Assembly (NCBI GenBank): GCA_037176885.1
Contig: JAWWNJ010000005.1
Coordinates: 2,542,001-2,606,000, forward strand
Direction: 5' to 3'
DNA: 64,000 nucleotides
From: Favolaschia claudopus
Taxonomy: Eukaryota; Basidiomycota; Agaricomycetes; Agaricales; Mycenaceae
Of this stretch, positions 33,061-44,804 are shown piece after piece. Position numbers and translations under genes: made by a program. The notes under the pieces were generated by a model. The model saw only the letters and a program-made list of their open reading frames with translations, had not been told where the DNA came from and did not search any database. Every line of letters starts with the position of its first letter. The first letter of the stretch is position 1.

Positions 33061-33627
33061 TTAGTCGTCGTGCAGCAAATCGTTGTGGAACTGTCTCCAG
33101 TCAATAGAGGCAGCGGGGTCGTGAGGGTTCTCAGCCCCCAGTGCTCCACTCCGCCTCCAGCTCTTCCTCGTCCAGCGCCCACGAGCTATCATCGTACTTG
33201 TCTCGGCTCGGAGCCCGAAATTGGAAGGACGACCGTCGCGACTGGGAAGGCAGAGGCATAGATTGGACGGATATTGGACGCGGACGACGCAGCGCAAAGC
33301 TGAGGTACGTCGGTCTCGGTTTTGTTTTCGTGGGTGATTCCCCGAGGTGGAGGAATGAGTGTGGACGCTGAGATTTTGGTCGTACAGGTGTCAGCCGCGA
33401 GATGGGATTAGTGATGGCTTTAGTGGTCTCAACATCGTGGTCAAGAAAGAACGATTTGGAGGAGGGGGAAGCGCCGAATGGATCAATAATGTCCGGTCGG
33501 ATCTTTTCATGACTGGATTGTGGGATAGGATAAGAATCGGAGAGGCTAAAAGTAAAGATCTGTGAACTACTAACCTAGAGGAGTTGCGAGGCATATAGAT
33601 ATACGCGTCTTCGGACCGTCGAGCCAT
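33061..33627 (-). CDS. uncharacterised basic protein, about 188 aa, two compensating indels
   Basis: Starts MARRSEDAYIYMPRNSS and ends WRQFHNDLLHDD; both lie in one frame, 567 nt apart. The middle 150 codons are open only in another frame: FTFSLSDSYPIPQSSHEKIR, DIIDPFGASPSSKSFFLDHD, VETTKAITNPISRLTPVRPK, then SSWALDEEELEAEWSTG. A missing base near 33575-33590 and an extra C in the C5 run at about 33136 would make a single continuous protein. It is Ser/Arg-rich with an acidic C-terminal patch; family not recognised. The coherence of the middle frame argues that it is a real gene and that the indels are recent or artefactual. Confidence 0.55.
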
Positions 33628-34653
33628 TGTCAGGTGTGTCGGAGCTCATCATGCGCCCAAAAAGGCGAGAGGGCAATTTCCACTATGGAGCTGCGTCGCT
33701 GCTGTGCGTTTGTCGTCGTCGTGAAGTGGTCGTCACTATCGCGTCGGAAGATGCGAAGTCATCATTAGGGGGAGACGAGGAGGCTCGTGAACGTCGAGAA
33801 AGGCCCGCGTAGGATGTTATAGCGTCCTGAGGATTGGAGTGCGGGGAAGAGTACCCCGAGGAGGAGTTGCTGTGCGACGGGCCCGAAATCGCGCGCAGTC
33901 CGCTGGCGAAGAACTCCGAGTAGGTGCGGTTGAACGGGTCGCCATGGCGTGCCTCAGGAAAGGGTTGAGCCTCTTGTTTTTAACAACCAAGAGCATAGGC
34001 GATGACGCGATGGCATCATGGGAGGGTGGAGGCTCTATCACGGAAAGGTTCTCAGTGGCGCCAAGATAGGGCCTTACTTCCGCAACGCTTGTGCATCTTG
34101 CCTGTCCCTTCTCGGACACACCGGTCCGGAGTGTCCTTCCCCTGCATTAAGACCGGTACCTGGTAGCTAGCTGTCGGACTCTTTGCGCAAGGCGTCGAAG
34201 CTACCGGAGGCGCATATACAGAGGAACCTTAATTTCATGCTGTGGTGCCCGGCGTTGGTAATCACTGACAGGGGTGGGATGGCTTCAAGGTGGGAGTTTC
34301 AAGACCAGGAGAGCGAATTAAAGTTGGCCTCGGTTGATCGTCGCGCGTTTACCTGAGAGAGAGGCTGTATGTTGATGATCTCCTTCGCGGGAAGCAGGGA
34401 GAGCAGAGCAGGCGTGAGCCGGAAGATCCCAATCAAGCGTTAAGGATACAAGAGGGGCCGTGAAACAGATGGACGAGATTTTTCCCAAGAAGAGCGGTGA
34501 TTAGCCAGGAAGAAAGGTAAGTATAGTACAGTTTATTATGGCACGGGATAGTGGCACAGGAGAGACGCTTGAAGGTGAAGCCCGTCGAATTTAATGATAG
34601 GCATTATCGTCTGACTGGATGTCAGCGACAAAAGGCAAGGAGGCCCGGACAAG
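33628..34653 (-). other. mostly intergenic, with a possible Ser-rich coding fragment
   Basis: On the minus strand about 33675-33965 reads RHGDPFNRTYSEFFASGL, AISGPSHSNSSSGYSSPHSN and further Ser/Arg-rich sequence to a stop, and upstream 33955-34090 reads EPPPSHDAIASSPMLLVVKN in a different frame. It may be one more gene carrying an indel, but I could not complete a model. The rest to 34653 shows nothing. Confidence 0.3.
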
Positions 34654-35022
34654 TCAATTCACCTTCCGTTCTTTCTGGCTTTCATCGCTTCGCGACGTTT
34701 TGTGCTCCATCTGGGCAAGCATATCTTTTTGCCGAAACGCAAGTCTTCGGCGTTCGTTAAAATATGTCACCTACAGAAAATCAACAATTTGTTGATCACG
34801 AGAAGATGCCACTGCATACATACCCAGCTTTGGGCACAAGTTTTCTCGTACAGGCGGTTCTCGGTTTGAGCATGCTTTGCCTTCCGTTCCAGGTTTAACC
34901 ACTCCAGCTCGGTCCAGGCAAACAAAGTAGGCATCTCTAGATTCCCAGCATTTTTGACGCTCTTCTCTGGTTGGGGGGCTGGGTTCTGTCGACGCTGAGC
35001 CACCGAACGGCCACCAACCCAT
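34654..35022 (-). CDS. COA6: cytochrome c oxidase assembly factor 6 (Coa6), apparent +1 indel
   Basis: Mitochondrial intermembrane-space CHCH protein that helps copper delivery to Cox2. Starts MGWWPFGGSASTEPSPPTRE, followed by QKCWESRDAYFVCLDRAGVV (CX9C) and, after one extra base, a CX10C helix ending ENRLYEKTCAQSW. Exon 2 continues VTYFNERRRLAFRQKDML. The twin CX9C-CX10C spacing is the Coa6 signature. Exons 35022-34824 and 34770-34654 sum to 316 nt, one more than 105 codons; removing a base near 34885 (GCATGCTCAAACC) joins both halves. An upstream ATG at 35097 could add 25 residues. Confidence 0.85.
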
Positions 35023-36142
35023 GAGCTCAAGTAACGACGTCGACGCTGTAGAATCAGAATCTGAGGTGGTCACAAGTGACGTCACGCTCATCATCATAAG
35101 TTACCAAAAATGGATCGTTTTCAGAGGACTTAGCAGGTAATATGTATAGGGTGTGATACGAGAAATGAAAAGGTACGGATAGATGAGTATGTGATATGGT
35201 AATGACTCTCCCTGCATCAAGATTCTGAAGGAGCGATTGTTTGAAGTTAACCACAATTTTTATTTTAGGCCTTTTAGCATAGAAGATGATGAGGAAGTGA
35301 TTCGGCGAACCTCTGAACCCTGTCCATTGGTTGGAAGAGAGAGCGCTGGTAGTGTCGCAAACTTTGAGTCTGAATTGGCGGTCACGGCGACGGTGACACT
35401 GAGATTTTTTGGCTATAAAATTGCCAGACAGCATTAAAAAGATTTCGAACCGTCGATAACTTGAATCCATTGAACATTGAGGACTTGCGGCGACCCGTGA
35501 CACACCATGAACATATGGTCGAATGGTACAGGTACCTCTGCACAGCCGGTCGTGAAGAAAGCCGCTGTTGATTCTGTAAGATCGCAGGAAACAACATGGC
35601 GCCGGAGATCTTAAGTGCGAACTTGGCGGAATAGTATGCGGGCCATGCGATCCGTGTCCTCGAATAGCTGCTAAGGTCCGTAGTCGCATACGAATCTTGC
35701 ACATAGACGCTGACTCTACTAGTAGTGTTTCAGGTAGAGGAGGGACCGTAATCGCGGGTATTCCAGTGGCCGGAATTCCGAAAAGCAGGGTATTGCGTGA
35801 TGATTTTGCCCATTGGACGTTGTCGAAGAGCGAATACACCTCCAAGTAAAACCCATGGCGACCTCGTGAGTCGAGTATGAGAAACGCTGGGAGACTAGTC
35901 GGATCCTGACGAGGCGCTGACGAATTAGTGACGAGCCAACCAAGTAGCTTCATGTTGGCGAAGTATATATGTACCTCAGGAACGAAGGAGAGTTAGCAGC
36001 GGCGATCATGCGAACGCTATTTGCTCATCCAGAAAACGGTCAGGAATAGGTTGCGATCGTCGGCTTCCAAGATTCCTGAGTTGAACGAGGGAGAAAGAAG
36101 AACTAGCGTCAGAGTAGAATCAGAAGACAGATGTCGAAGCCT
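35023..36142. other. unassigned; long open frame on the minus strand
   Basis: A 299-codon frame is open on minus from ATG 35953 to 35054. Its first 80 residues look protein-like (SLPAFLILDSRGRHGFYLEV), but the rest is rich in Arg, Ser, His and Cys and resembles non-coding translation. In another frame 35382-35702 is also open. No family recognised; it may be a broken gene. Confidence 0.25.
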
Positions 36143-36775
36143 AGAATTTTGCGTTTGCTTTTGGCTTGAGATTTCTGGGGAACCATCTGGGACGAGCATT
36201 GACGTGGGCTCTGCGTGCTCCGCTTTCGACGGTACCGTTTTGCTTTGCAGAGGAACGATTGTGAACCTTGACCACAGGGCGGCATACTAATGTTGATCCA
36301 CTTGCAACTCCTCCGAAAATATTGCAATTTCTCGACATGATTGGCAGTTGAGTAAGTCCCTTGCACACAGGCGCCATTCTTGACCGCGTTGAGCCCCCTG
36401 GAACATTACGGCCGCTAGAATGGTTGCCAGAGTACCAATGATTCCGATCGAATTTTTGTTTGCGTTTGGTTTTGTCTTCAGATTTCTTGTGCATCATCTA
36501 GGTCGAGCATTGACGTAGACTCTGCGTGCTCTCGGGCTTTCAATGATACCAATTTGTTTTACAGAGGAAGGATTCTTGACCCTACAGCATACTCTAGGTA
36601 GATATCGATCCACTTGCAATTCCTTTGAAAATATTGCAATTCTTCGAGATGATTGGCAGTGGAGTAAGTTCCTCGCAGACAGGACTCTGAGGGGCACCGT
36701 CCTTGACCGCGTTGAGCAGCTTACGGTCGCTAGAATGGTTGCCAGACTATCAATGATTCCGATCGATTTTTTGCA
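36143..36775. repeat. two tandem direct repeat units of about 310 bp
   Basis: GCATTGACGTGGGCTCTGCG (36200) recurs as GCATTGACGTAGACTCTGCG (36508), and AATGGTTGCCAGAGTACCAA (36419) recurs as AATGGTTGCCAGACTATCAA (36732). The spacing is 308-313 bp throughout. Both units are open for 90-118 codons on the minus strand in similar frames, with shared text such as NCQSCREIAIF / HCQSSRRIAIF, so they may be decayed copies of a small exon. No terminal repeats seen. Confidence 0.75.
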
Positions 36776-36994
36776 CAATTTCGGGGTAGTTCTGCTAATG
36801 ATACCGACTGTTGCTGAGTTTTGCGTGCATTTGGACCTTGTTACGCTGCTCTAGTCGTTTCATAGCGATTATAAACGACGTAGACGGTGGTGGTAGGAGT
36901 CGAGCAGTACTAATTGGCCGCGTCACGCGTGACGACACCAAATTGCCTTGCTTACCGCCGTCGTTATCCTCGAGGCTACCGACTGGCGATGTAG

Positions 36995-39900
36995 ATGGCC
37001 TCAAACCACCTCAAGACGCCAGTACACGAGCACCCTTTATCACACGAGGAAGCTTCATCCGGAAGAACGCGCAGGAGTCGCGGTAATCACGATTCACCAG
37101 CGTCTCGCCCGACAACCAATTATTTCACTCTCAAAGCTCAGTTAGAGCAGAACAACTCTCCAGAGCCCGGCTGGGATGGCAGTGTGCGCGGATACGCCAA
37201 ACAGAGGTCTTCGGCGCCAGCTTCTGTGCACAAACCCAAGGCAAAGGCGTCGTCTAACTCACTGTCAGTGCTTTGGGACCATGACACACGACCAGCGCCT
37301 CTTTTCCTTGTGGGCGGCGGAGAGTCTCCTGGTTCTCAGCCGAACATCTTTCTGACCGACTCGTCGCAAACGGAGCAGTTTCAGTGCGACCCGACGCTGA
37401 AGGCCCAGATTCTTGACACCAAATGGCACGAATGCTCCGACGACGATATACAGTCTGCTATCTCTGGCCTTGGTGTCCCGCAGTCTCCGGCTGAAGCTCC
37501 TGGGCATCCTTATCACTCTGCACTTCGCGTTCTATCCCAGGCGCTGCACAATCTGGCGCAGGCGCGAATGGAACTCGAACTTGGTCGGCAAGCTTTGCAG
37601 GAGAAGGAGGCTGCGCGTCGTACGCGTGCGGAAGCACTCATGAACGAGTTACAGCTTGTTTCTGAGCGCGAAATTGCACGACGCGTAATACAATCCATAT
37701 TTACCGACGACAACGAAGAAGACCATCATGTTCGTAGGCAACAGAGTTTGATGGTACGTGGTCAGTTTTCCGAGAAATCACTCAGTTAAATGCGTTTTAG
37801 TCGCTCACTGAGTCTCTGACTGAAGCCATTGAGGACGAGGTCGTCGTTCCCCGCAGTCTTCCTCGTGAAGATCTGCCAACTCCGACGATCAACGGTGTGC
37901 AAACTCCAACGACAAATGGTGTCCAATTTCCGGGCTCTGGTGTGAGCGCTGACTCCAGCCCTGACGACACCATCCGCCCGCGTCCCGAACGCCCGTCCAT
38001 GGGAGAATGGGTTGGGACGTGGTGGACCAAGGGCCGCACTCCCTCCATATCCAAGACCTCAGCCAGCTCTATACCGACCACCTCAGACTCCACATCACCT
38101 CCAGCCGAACCCCCAGCACCTGCCCTCCCTCGCGCTAATACCAGCAACCGCCGCCGAACAACACGTAGCATTTTCGGCACCCTCAATATCTCTATGCTTA
38201 ATGCGAGCCGGCAAAGCGTCAGTCTAGCTGAAGAGGACGCCCCCGACACTGCGTCTGTGCACTCAGCTCGTACGACCGATTCGCAGCATGCACGCGCCGT
38301 CTCTCTCTCGTCTGGTCTCACCTCGCCTGTGCAGACGGCGTTTTCGCCCGTCATCGCGGCAGCCCCGCATCTCACAACCATCATTCACAACGACAGCTCC
38401 GATGCGGACTCGACCTCTGCTAGAACGACAGGTGGCGCGCCGTCGACGCTGTGGACTCGAGATGACGAGCCTCCGGCTGTGCCGCTGATACAGGGCGCTT
38501 CATTGAGGGCGATTTGCAACGCGACAAGGGTGATGACTTCAGATCCTGCGAGCATCCTCGCCGATCAAGGACACGAAACTGGTCCGTTGATCAAACGGTT
38601 GGCGCTCGAACTTGTCGGGAATGCACGCGACGAGGGGCTTGTATTCCGCGAGCCATCCAAAAACCGCAAGGGAGACCGTCGTGGTGCCAGCTTGGCTGTG
38701 GAGACGGGTGGTGATTATGTCAGTGCGGGATCGGCTTCGGGGCCATTAGCTGTCCTCAGTCCACCCCTCACAACTCCGGACGAGACAATACAGACTCTGA
38801 GCCGCGCGTTAGGAAGTGCCGGTGTTGCGTCGCAAGATGGATTCCGCAGCGGCAAAGGCAAGAAGAAGGGCTTGAGGGCGGCGTCTCTTATAACATCTCC
38901 TGGGCCGCTCTTCGCTGGATTTATGGGTGGGGCGAAGGAGCCGCGGAAGGCAGCTGCTTCTGCGGATGCTCATGCACAGCAGAAACAAGCTGGAGGAGGT
39001 AACGGGGAGGCGGGCGCTACCGATGCTGCTGCTGCAGTGATCATCCGCAAAGCCCCATCTGTTCCGCTAGAGTCGATTATCCCGGCAACTGCAAAACCAC
39101 CAACGCAATACCTTTCACGAACCTACACGCCTCTCACCGCACGCGACTTTCGTTTCTCGATACCCCTCCCGATGCCCAGCGCCGCTGCTGCGCGCGTTGT
39201 GAGTCCAACTGCAGGCGCCCCGTTGACGGATCGGTATGGGTTCGTCTACGATGTTGCACAGTACGATTTTCTTCTCTTGCTACGGGCGAAGGAATGCGGG
39301 AATACTGCGCCTGCGTGTTTGACCGGCGTGAAGATCGCCGATCGGGAGGAGGACGATGGATGGCCGGAGGATGGTGGGGAAGGGACGACGAGGCCGGCTG
39401 TTGATATCATCAAGACGGCTGAGTGCGAGTATTGTGATGCCGATGGTGCGGAGGACGGGGGAAGCGCGTCGCCGAGTGCCTCGAGTGTCAAATCGGCCAA
39501 GTCGCATGCGCCTAGCGTTAAGTCGCACAAATCTAATCCCTCGACGGCGGCATCTAAGCGACTGTCATTTGCGGCGGCGGCGGCTAATTCGTCCTCGCCT
39601 GCACCCAGCACGGCGGTATTGTCGGTTACGCCGGATACACCTCGACATGCCTGCGCGAGGACGGTTCGAGGGCTTCTGGAGGAGTTGACCGCGATACACG
39701 ATCAGCGACAGGCGGCTCAGCTGAAGGAGTGGGATGTTTTTGTCCGCCAGCGGAATAAAGGCAAGGGCGGCGGCGGCGGCGGAGGCGCATCCAAAGCTGC
39801 AGCTGCTATGGCATCTGTTGCTGGAGGAGCTGCAGCGATTCTGGGGCTAGGAACAGCTTCGCCTGAGGACGAGCTCGAACATAGCGAGGGCTTGATTGGA

Positions 39901-40918
39901 TTCGCACAGCTTGCGAATAAGGATGAGAGGAGGGAATTGGATCGGTTGTTGAGGAGCGGGATTCCGTTGGTGTATCGGTCGAAAGTGTGGTTAGAATGTA
40001 GTGGGGGGTTGGAGATGATGGAGCCGGGGCTGTTTAGGGATTTGCTAGGTGCGGAGGGGCCGGGGCAGGTTTTGGTGGAGATTGAGAAGGATGTTGGGAG
40101 GACTATGCCGTTGAATGTGTTCTTCGGCGGGGATGGTGCTGGGGTTGTGAAGTTGCGGAGAGTCTTGACGGCTTACAGCCGGTTCGTCGTTCTTCATTCC
40201 CTGTCCGTTCACAGTTGATATTATTTTCAGACGCAATCCGAGCGTCGGGTATTGTCAAGGCATGAATCTAGTTACCTCGACGCTGCTGCTCGTCCATGCC
40301 GACGAGGAGGATGCGTTCTGGGCTCTTGCCGCGATAATAGAGAAGATCTTGCCAGAAGACTTCTTTTCACCTTCCCTCCTTCCGTCACGAGCGTGTCCGC
40401 TGGTGCTCCAGGACTACGTCAAAGAGTACACACCTAAGCTCCACGCCCACCTCGCCGACCTCGGTGTTGACCTACCAGCCATCTGCTTCTCCTGGTTTCT
40501 ATCTCTCTTCACGGACTGCTTACCGGTTGAGGTGACGATGACCTTGTGAATCATTCATGAAGGATTTACTAACCTTTTGACTACAGACTCTTTTCCGTGT
40601 CTGGGACGTCTTCCTCGTCGACGGTCTGGATGTTCTCTTCCGAGTTGCCCTTGCCATCCTGCGGAGCAACGAGGCAGAGCTTCTTCGATGCGAGTCGATC
40701 CCCGCGGTCTATGTCGCGCTCGAAAATCTCCCGACGCGGATGTGGCAGGCGGATAAGTTATTACAGGTGTGTGTCGTCGTTTTCTTCATGTATATCCGTA
40801 CGCTCATTGCTTATTTGTGTAGTTGGAGTTGGAGCTGCGGACGTCTATTGTACACGCGGACATTGTAGAGAGGTGCGAAACGCACGTTACAGCACTGAAG
40901 CAGCTGATGGCCATGTAG
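36995..40918 (+). CDS. TBC-domain Rab GTPase-activating protein, 1,238 aa
   Basis: Exons 36995-37753, 37801-40181, 40231-40531, 40587-40766, 40823-40918; 3,717 nt in frame. The N-terminal 950 residues are mostly disordered, with a coiled coil at about 180-245 (ALHNLAQARMELELGRQALQ) and a block before the TBC domain (SRTYTPLTARDFRFSIPLPM, YGFVYDVAQYDFLLLLRAKE). The TBC domain starts near 950: RSGIPLVYRSKVWLECSGGL, IEKDVGRT (IxxDxxR arginine finger, about 1014-1020), RNPSVGYCQGMNLVTS (glutamine finger YCQ), FSWFLSLFTDCLPVE, LFRVWDVFLVDGLDVLFRVA. Both catalytic fingers are intact, so it should be an active GAP; the Rab is not known. First intact gene after the indel-rich stretch. Confidence 0.93.
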
Positions 40919-41233
40919 CACGAGTTGTAATTTACGCATCATATCCTTTCGAGAATCTCCAAGTACCACCACTAATTCATTGCATTTACTCATTGTGTCT
41001 CGTTTGCTGGCATATCATGCTCAGACCCAGTGGATGGATCGAACGGATGGCAAGAGATTCCAATTCAAGACAAATGTTATAAGGAGTGTAAAGTATGTTC
41101 CAGTGCGAAGTACTCGTAACGAAAGAGATTATTCTCTACGGACCTTTGCCGCGAGTAGTCGAATTATAAGAATACCGAAGACCAAACGAATGTGGCTCTG
41201 CTCATTGCTCGTGGAGCGGAGTCGAAAACGTCG
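40919..41233. other. intergenic between convergent genes
   Basis: No gene or RNA recognised. Confidence 0.5.
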
Positions 41234-42291
41234 TCAAACTCGTATACGGCGCAGGATCTCCTCCCGCTCCTTCTCTCCGCCGACTTGGAAGGAGATGCGC
41301 ACTTCCTTTTTCTTGAGATGTTTATCCCGTTCGAGGTGCGCGTCTGTCTTCTCCTTCAAACTGGCGCGCCGCCGCGACATCTCGGCGTCTTTCTGATTCT
41401 TCAAGAGAACTATCTTGCTTTCCAATTGACGCAGGAACCCGGCTGATAGTTCGGCTTTGAGGATGCGGTCGCCCATGGCAGCCAGCCGTGCATTTGCGCC
41501 CTTCAAAAACCATGAGCCCTTGATATTTGAAACAATAAGAAAGCACCGACCTTTGTGTCAAACTCCCTCCTCGCAATAGGGAATGTAAAAGTCACATCCT
41601 GTATCTTCCTGTCGTACGTATCCACCAATCCAAGGAACGCCGCGAGGTCCGACCGACAAGCCGGATTCTCCACCGACTTTCCGTCAAACAATCTCTGCAT
41701 CGCGCAATAAATTGCGGTGCCATAAAACACCCCACTGGCGCCGCCCTCCAGAGGTGTCTGTGGAACGGAAGATCCTGGAGTCCCAGACCCATACGTTTTG
41801 TTCTTCGCGCTGACCAACTCTACCAGCGCCAACAAATCGAACAGGGTCGGCTTCGTCGCAGTTGGGAAAGTCAGAGTCCAATACAGAGAATGGTCCTTCT
41901 TGACGAGATGCTCCGCCTCGGATCGCGTGGTGGTAACAGCGACACGGTCGAGCGCAAGCCCCGACGCAGGCGAATGCTCCGACGCGATTTCGCCCCTCGT
42001 CCCGCCCTCTCGGAAGCGCGAAAACATAAGGGTGATGGGAAAGTGCGGGCACGCGGGGTGTCGCAAACGACAGATAATATATGCGTATCCCCCGACCGCC
42101 GTTCGGTACAGCTTCATCGACTCGAGCTGCGTCGCCGCAGGATGCGCATCCCCCGCCCACGGCCGCTCCGCCGTTTCCCGCACGAGCCAGAGGTACACAT
42201 CGAGGTCGTTACGCATGGTCGACGAGGTGGGGAAGATATCGTGGAGGTTCCATGGCATGCGTTTCTCCTTGGTGAATAGTTTCTTGAGCAT
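41234..42291 (-). CDS. uncharacterised protein with C-terminal coiled coil, 335 aa
   Basis: Exons 42291-41551 and 41500-41234, phase 0; 1,008 nt. ATG 42291 (MLKKLFTKEKRMPWNLHDIF) is the first in frame. The body looks globular: MRNDLDVYLWLVRETAER, LYRTAVGGYAYIICRLRHP, SLYWTLTFPTATKPTLFDLL, GVFYGTAIYCAMQRLFDG. The last 90 residues form a basic coiled coil (FLRQLESKIVLLKNQKDAEM, EKTDAHLERDKHLKKKEVR). No membrane segment is certain. I do not recognise the family. Confidence 0.7.
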
Positions 42292-42841
42292 GTTTTCGTT
42301 GTTTCGTTGGGTTCGTTTCGTGAACGAATATAAGTTACACAAAAAGAAAGAAAACAGAGGCGCGCGCGCCTGGCGTGTGGGATGAAGAGGAATGAAAGAA
42401 AGAGAAACCCACTATAACTGGTAACGAGCCGACGCCGTGAATTTAATTGGCTGCATCATGGGGCAACGCTGATGCGATAGAATTGAAATTCATGTGGACA
42501 ACGCTTATTAGGGGTCCCACAGTGCGGACATCCAGACATCTCGGTGGAGTGTCCTAGTCCTGTGCTCGGTAGTCAGGAAGGAAGAAAGGATCATCGTCCG
42601 TCGAGGCGAACATTTGAAAGGAATAGAGGATCTCTCACCGGATTTATTAAAGAGACCGAATTCACCGAAAACCACAGCCTCAGGAAGCAAACACGATTCG
42701 CATTGCCATCCAGATTACAAGATACTAGGCTACGGTACAATACTGTACTTCAAAAAGTCCGTTCGTCGTGTGTGCACATAAAAGTTAGACTATAGTCTGT
42801 ATACCAAACCACTGTCTGACCAAAAACTCGGGGAGAATAAC
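42292..42841. other. intergenic, nothing recognised
   Basis: Upstream of the coiled-coil gene and 3' flank of the lectin-like gene. No gene seen. Confidence 0.5.
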
Positions 42842-44804
42842 TTAGGCCAAAGGCGCAGGGGTCATCTCAGGCATCGGCGCCCTCCGCTCAACATCAAACC
42901 CGAGACCCAACTCGCGGCGACGCTTAGCAGGCGAAACGCTGACGGTGGGCAAGCTGACGCAGTTGGACGACTTGGCGGCGGGGTGTGCGGCGGGGGTAGG
43001 CTTCTGGCCTTGGTACCAGGTCGAAGTGCCGTAGACGCCCATGGGCTCGTCATCGTCCGCGTCGCAGTTTTCGAATTTGCCGGCGTCGTAGTTAGCGGGC
43101 ATGTTCTGAGGAATAAAGCGGATTAGTCTCGTTCGGGATACATGTGAGATGAGAGGGAAGACGAAAGGAGAGAGGGGAGGGTGACGAGGTAGTATAGCGA
43201 GGAACAGAGGGGTGAGGAGGAGAATGCAGCGAGGAGGAAGGAAGGAAGGGTACGTCAAAAACAAGAACGCGAAAAGCTCACCCAGTAGCATCCCATAACA
43301 TCATAGATATGCTGGCAGTTCTTCGCCGCATTCTTGCCAACGCACGCGCGGAAGCAGAACTCGGTGTCAGAGATGAAGGAGGTCCATTCGTGGTACTGTT
43401 GAGCGTTGCCGAAGGTGTTGCCGTAGACGAGACCGCCGACTAAGGTAGTTAGTCAGTGCGAGCGGAACAAGAGAGGGACAAGGGACATACTGGGGTTACC
43501 GTTACCGTCCGCACCATGGGGATCTACAACGACAAGTCAATACCATTCACCGCTCGCCAAAAACAAGACCACCACGAACCGAGCTCGCCTCCACTATAAA
43601 CCTCAAATCAGAACGCGTACATCCCACGAAAAACAAAAGACCACTCACGAATCGCCCTTGGGAATGTTGATCTTGGTGAAATCACCAACACCGGTAACCT
43701 GCACATAATCGGGGGTCTTGACGAAGTGGACACCCTTCAAAGCGCCGTTGGGGATGGTACGAGAGCCGCGGCCAGACTTGGTGCACCATGCGACTTCCTC
43801 GCGCTCGGTGTCGCCGATAGTGCCGCCGTTCGGGGGTGCCCAGAGGCAGAAGTCGTCGGCGGAGCTAAGAGGTAAGTTAGTTTCAATGTAGAATCCGAAG
43901 AGAGAAGGGGCGGAGGGGACGCACTTGATCCAAGCAGTCTGACACTTCGAGCTCTGGCTAGACCCAGTACCGCAGTTGTTGGTGCCGGTTTGACCCTTCT
44001 CGGAGGTGTTGGGGGGCTGGTTGGCCATGTAGCCGACATTCCAGACTTGGTTCGAGTTGCTGTTGCTGCAGTCCCAGAGCTGCATGCGTGATTGGCGTCA
44101 ACGAGGAAGGGAACAGAAACGGAGTGAAAATGCGCACCTGAGGACGAGTTCCAGCGGTGAGCTTTCCGTCGGTGAGATCCACACATTTTCCGTGGTTGGT
44201 CCATGAGAGGTGGTTGTCGCCGGTGTAGTACCATTGCTGGTTGGCGTTGCCCGCTGCGAGAAAACGCGTCAGCCTCTGCCGGAGAGGGGAGGAAAACAAA
44301 ATAATTACATCCGCAGGTCCAGATCTATACGACGCGACGTCAGGGACAATCATTATATGCGAAATATATGCGAACGGTAATTGAAACGGACCTGGAGCTT
44401 CACGCCGTTGGCATTCTTGCCGTCGACAACATCAAGACACTTGTTGCTAAATGCCTTGACGCTGCCGCCATTGAAAGTCCAGCGTTGGTTGTCAGCACCG
44501 GTGCAGGCCTGAATGGTGACGATGGCGCCGTCCGCATTGGAGGCGGCGTTCAGGCACATTCCTATTGAAACACACAGCGGGATTCAATCAACGCGTTTTC
44601 AAGAAATTCACGCCAAACGAGCGTACCAGCATTGAGACCGGGTTCAATGAGGAGTTGGCCTTGGTATCTACAAAGAGCATTCATTCAGCGCGTTTTGCTC
44701 TGGGCGAGTTGGCGAAAAGCGACATACGCAGGGGTCTGTGCATTGACGAGGGAGAAAAGGAGTGAGAGAGCCGGTACGACGGCGAGACGACGGGAGTAGG
44801 ACAT
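42842..44804 (-). CDS. macrophage-activating-glycoprotein-like protein with ricin-B beta-trefoil, 419 aa
   Basis: Secreted fungal glycoprotein family. Eleven exons: 44804-44728, 44667-44627, 44561-44392, 44324-44309, 44253-44138, 44079-43925, 43864-43649, 43593-43580, 43523-43491, 43439-43282, 43105-42842; 1,260 nt in frame. Signal peptide at 1-23 (SRRLAVVPALSLLFSLVNAQ). A beta-trefoil follows with three QxW repeats: ADNQRWTFNGG, NANQQWYYTGD, NSNQVWNVGYM. The family-specific domain has SADDFCLWAPPNGGTIGDTE, REEVAWCTKSGRGSR, TPDYVQVTGVGDFTKINIP, GGELDPHGADGNGNP, YHEWTSFISDTEFCFRACVG, CQHIYDVMGCYWNMPANYDA. The tail is Pro/Ser-rich. Exons of 16 and 14 nt are required. The sugar bound is unknown. 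Confidence 0.93.

Noticed and set aside
35054..35953. 299-codon minus-strand ORF as a gene
   Set aside because: Composition becomes non-protein-like after 80 residues and no motif or splice structure supports it.
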